A DNA stretch of 64,000 nt, taken from the NCBI GenBank assembly GCA_963822595.1, contig CAWGIG010000004.1:372001-436000 (forward strand). Reading direction: 5' to 3'. Origin of the DNA: CAVRUH01 sp963822595 (lineage in GTDB: Bacteria > Chlamydiota > Chlamydiia > Chlamydiales > Waddliaceae). Of this stretch, positions 63,373 to 64,000 are shown piece after piece; position 1 is the stretch's first letter; each line of letters starts with the position of its first letter. Under the pieces are notes generated by a model. It did not search any database and was not told the DNA's origin. It saw only the letters and a list, made by a program, of their open reading frames with translations. Position numbers and translations under genes: made by a program.

Positions 63373-63499
63373 AACAGGATAAGCAGGATCGCAAGCGGCA
63401 GGATAAAAAAGGATAAGAAAGAGAAGAAGTTTGCAAAAACTACAATTCTTTTTCTTATCCTTTTTTTGTCGTGCCGCCTGCGATCCTGCTTAACCTGTT
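63373..63499. repeat. Long imperfect inverted repeat after lepB
   Basis: Arms of ~50 bases (about 63373-63424 and 63447-63499) share AAGCAGGATCGCA, GCGGCA and AAAAAAGGATAAGAAA in inverted order around a ~22-base loop. It may be a terminator, but the length suggests a small non-coding mobile repeat. Confidence 0.75.
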
Positions 63500-63517
63500 A
63501 ATTTGTGTATATGAATG

Positions 63518-63826
63518 CTAGGGTTGGTTCAAGATCAATTTTCCGTAGACATGGACCTTGCTTGCGCTCCCTACGGAGGCAACCTTACATGATAACCGCC
63601 CCATGTTTACAGTAGCAGAAACTATTTTCAGTGTTTCCCATGTTGCAGGATAATCGGGAATAATTCGAATATCGCTATATTTTCTACAGTTTGACAACCG
63701 ATAAATTTCAGGATGACTAAGTTCACCACTCATAGTGCGCCCAATGCACTCCGGAATATCAAATGTTTGAATAAGCACCATATCATTCGGGGGCAAATCC
63801 CCTTTATGACCAATTACAGGATTCAT
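63518..63826 (-). CDS. Unrecognised small protein
   Basis: About 102 residues, mostly strand-like (IRIIPDYPATWETLKIVSAT, SKVHVYGKLILNQP). I choose the ATG at 63826, spaced 7 bases from AAGGAG, over a GTG two codons earlier. It follows the next upstream ORF with an overlap of the stop region, so the two form an operon. Function unknown. Confidence 0.5.
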   Translation of the reverse strand: MNPVIGHKGDLPPNDMVLIQTFDIPECIGRTMSGELSHPEIYRLSNCRKYSDIRIIPDYPATWETLKIVSATVNMGRLSCKVASVGSASKVHVYGKLILNQP

Positions 63827-63828
63827 CG

Positions 63829-63996
63829 TCACTCCTTTTTTAAAGCTTTTTCTAGAGCTATTGTTGTTAGTTCGCCGTTAAGATCCCATTCTTCTCCAGC
63901 AAAATCACCATATGTTATGGAAACCGCTAGAATTTCGTTGTTGATGGAATCTCCGTAAACTTCAAAGCATTGCTGAACACGTTCTGTTGTTTTCAT
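63829..63996 (-). CDS. Small ORF at the right edge, possibly partial
   Basis: An ORF of 55 codons reading TERVQQCFEVYGDSINNEIL, then a Gly/Glu-containing segment and KALKKE with a stop. The ATG at 63996 is 4 bases from the window edge and the frame remains open upstream, so it may be the end of a longer gene. Unrecognised. Confidence 0.4.
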   Translation of the reverse strand: MKTTERVQQCFEVYGDSINNEILAVSITYGDFAGEEWDLNGELTTIALEKALKKE

Positions 63997-64000
63997 CTTC

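Overview
The window looks like the accessory chromosome of an environmental, amoeba-associated chlamydia (order Parachlamydiales). It is AT-rich. The signal peptidase I carries the very large insert typical of chlamydiae. There are many eukaryote-like host-interaction domains (four F-box proteins, a U-box protein, a BTB/BACK protein, a Ser/Thr kinase, a RasGAP-like protein, a serpin), a ferritin-like protein with a histone-like lysine tail, and many chlamydia-style proteins with hydrophobic hairpins. Species cannot be fixed from sequence reading alone.

Layout. 0-10 kb: an effector-like cluster (partial gene, F-box, ADP-ribosylglycohydrolase, U-box with an IQM-like domain, GNAT acetyltransferase, kinase, F-box, HIT protein), with a nested-palindrome element at 6952-7094. 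9.5-13.4 kb: a K+ channel-like protein, an FAD monooxygenase, and an alpha/beta hydrolase with richer GC than its neighbours. 13.4-18.2 kb: an arginine island, argG-argH-lysE/argO, bracketed by two ~208 bp direct repeats that each carry a relic of a RelE-like toxin. Upstream of argG are a promoter, an ARG-box-like palindrome and a 39-codon leader ORF ending in a cluster of Arg codons, followed by a GC palindrome and a T-run. This has the layout of a transcription attenuator and is the most interesting regulatory find. 18-22 kb: a decayed REP-associated transposase (RAYT) and the densest part of a dispersed palindrome family (core GGGGTCAGGCCTG). 22-30 kb: small membrane proteins, a trypsin-like protein, an NfeD-flotillin operon broken by three frameshifts, an EEP nuclease and a YhhQ-type transporter.

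30-46 kb: pentapeptide-repeat protein, frameshifted serpin with a long extension, phosphoketolase, YciE-histone-tail fusion, YtxH-type proteins, CHASE3 orphan, three coiled-coil paralogues sharing an N-terminal tag, and a RasGAP-like protein. 46-54 kb: metabolic genes (alpha/beta hydrolase, two SDRs, DUF1937-MazG fusion, sterol desaturase operon) and two more F-box proteins. 54-58.4 kb: a tandemly duplicated segment (small HTH gene plus 3' end of a tRNA) interleaved with REP palindromes, a split BTB/BACK protein and a transglutaminase-like protein, ending at an intact CAT-anticodon tRNA; this resembles repeated integration at a tRNA. 58.4-64 kb: pncB, a secreted protein and lepB, then a long inverted repeat and two small ORFs at the right edge.

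How it fits together: the F-box, U-box and BTB genes suggest hijacking of host ubiquitination. The kinase, RasGAP-like, ADP-ribosylglycohydrolase, transglutaminase-like and serpin genes are other candidate effectors. ArgG-ArgH would make arginine from citrulline and aspartate, and the LysE-type exporter would vent excess basic amino acid. At least six genes are broken by single-base indels, several in homopolymer runs, so either active gene decay or assembly error must be considered.
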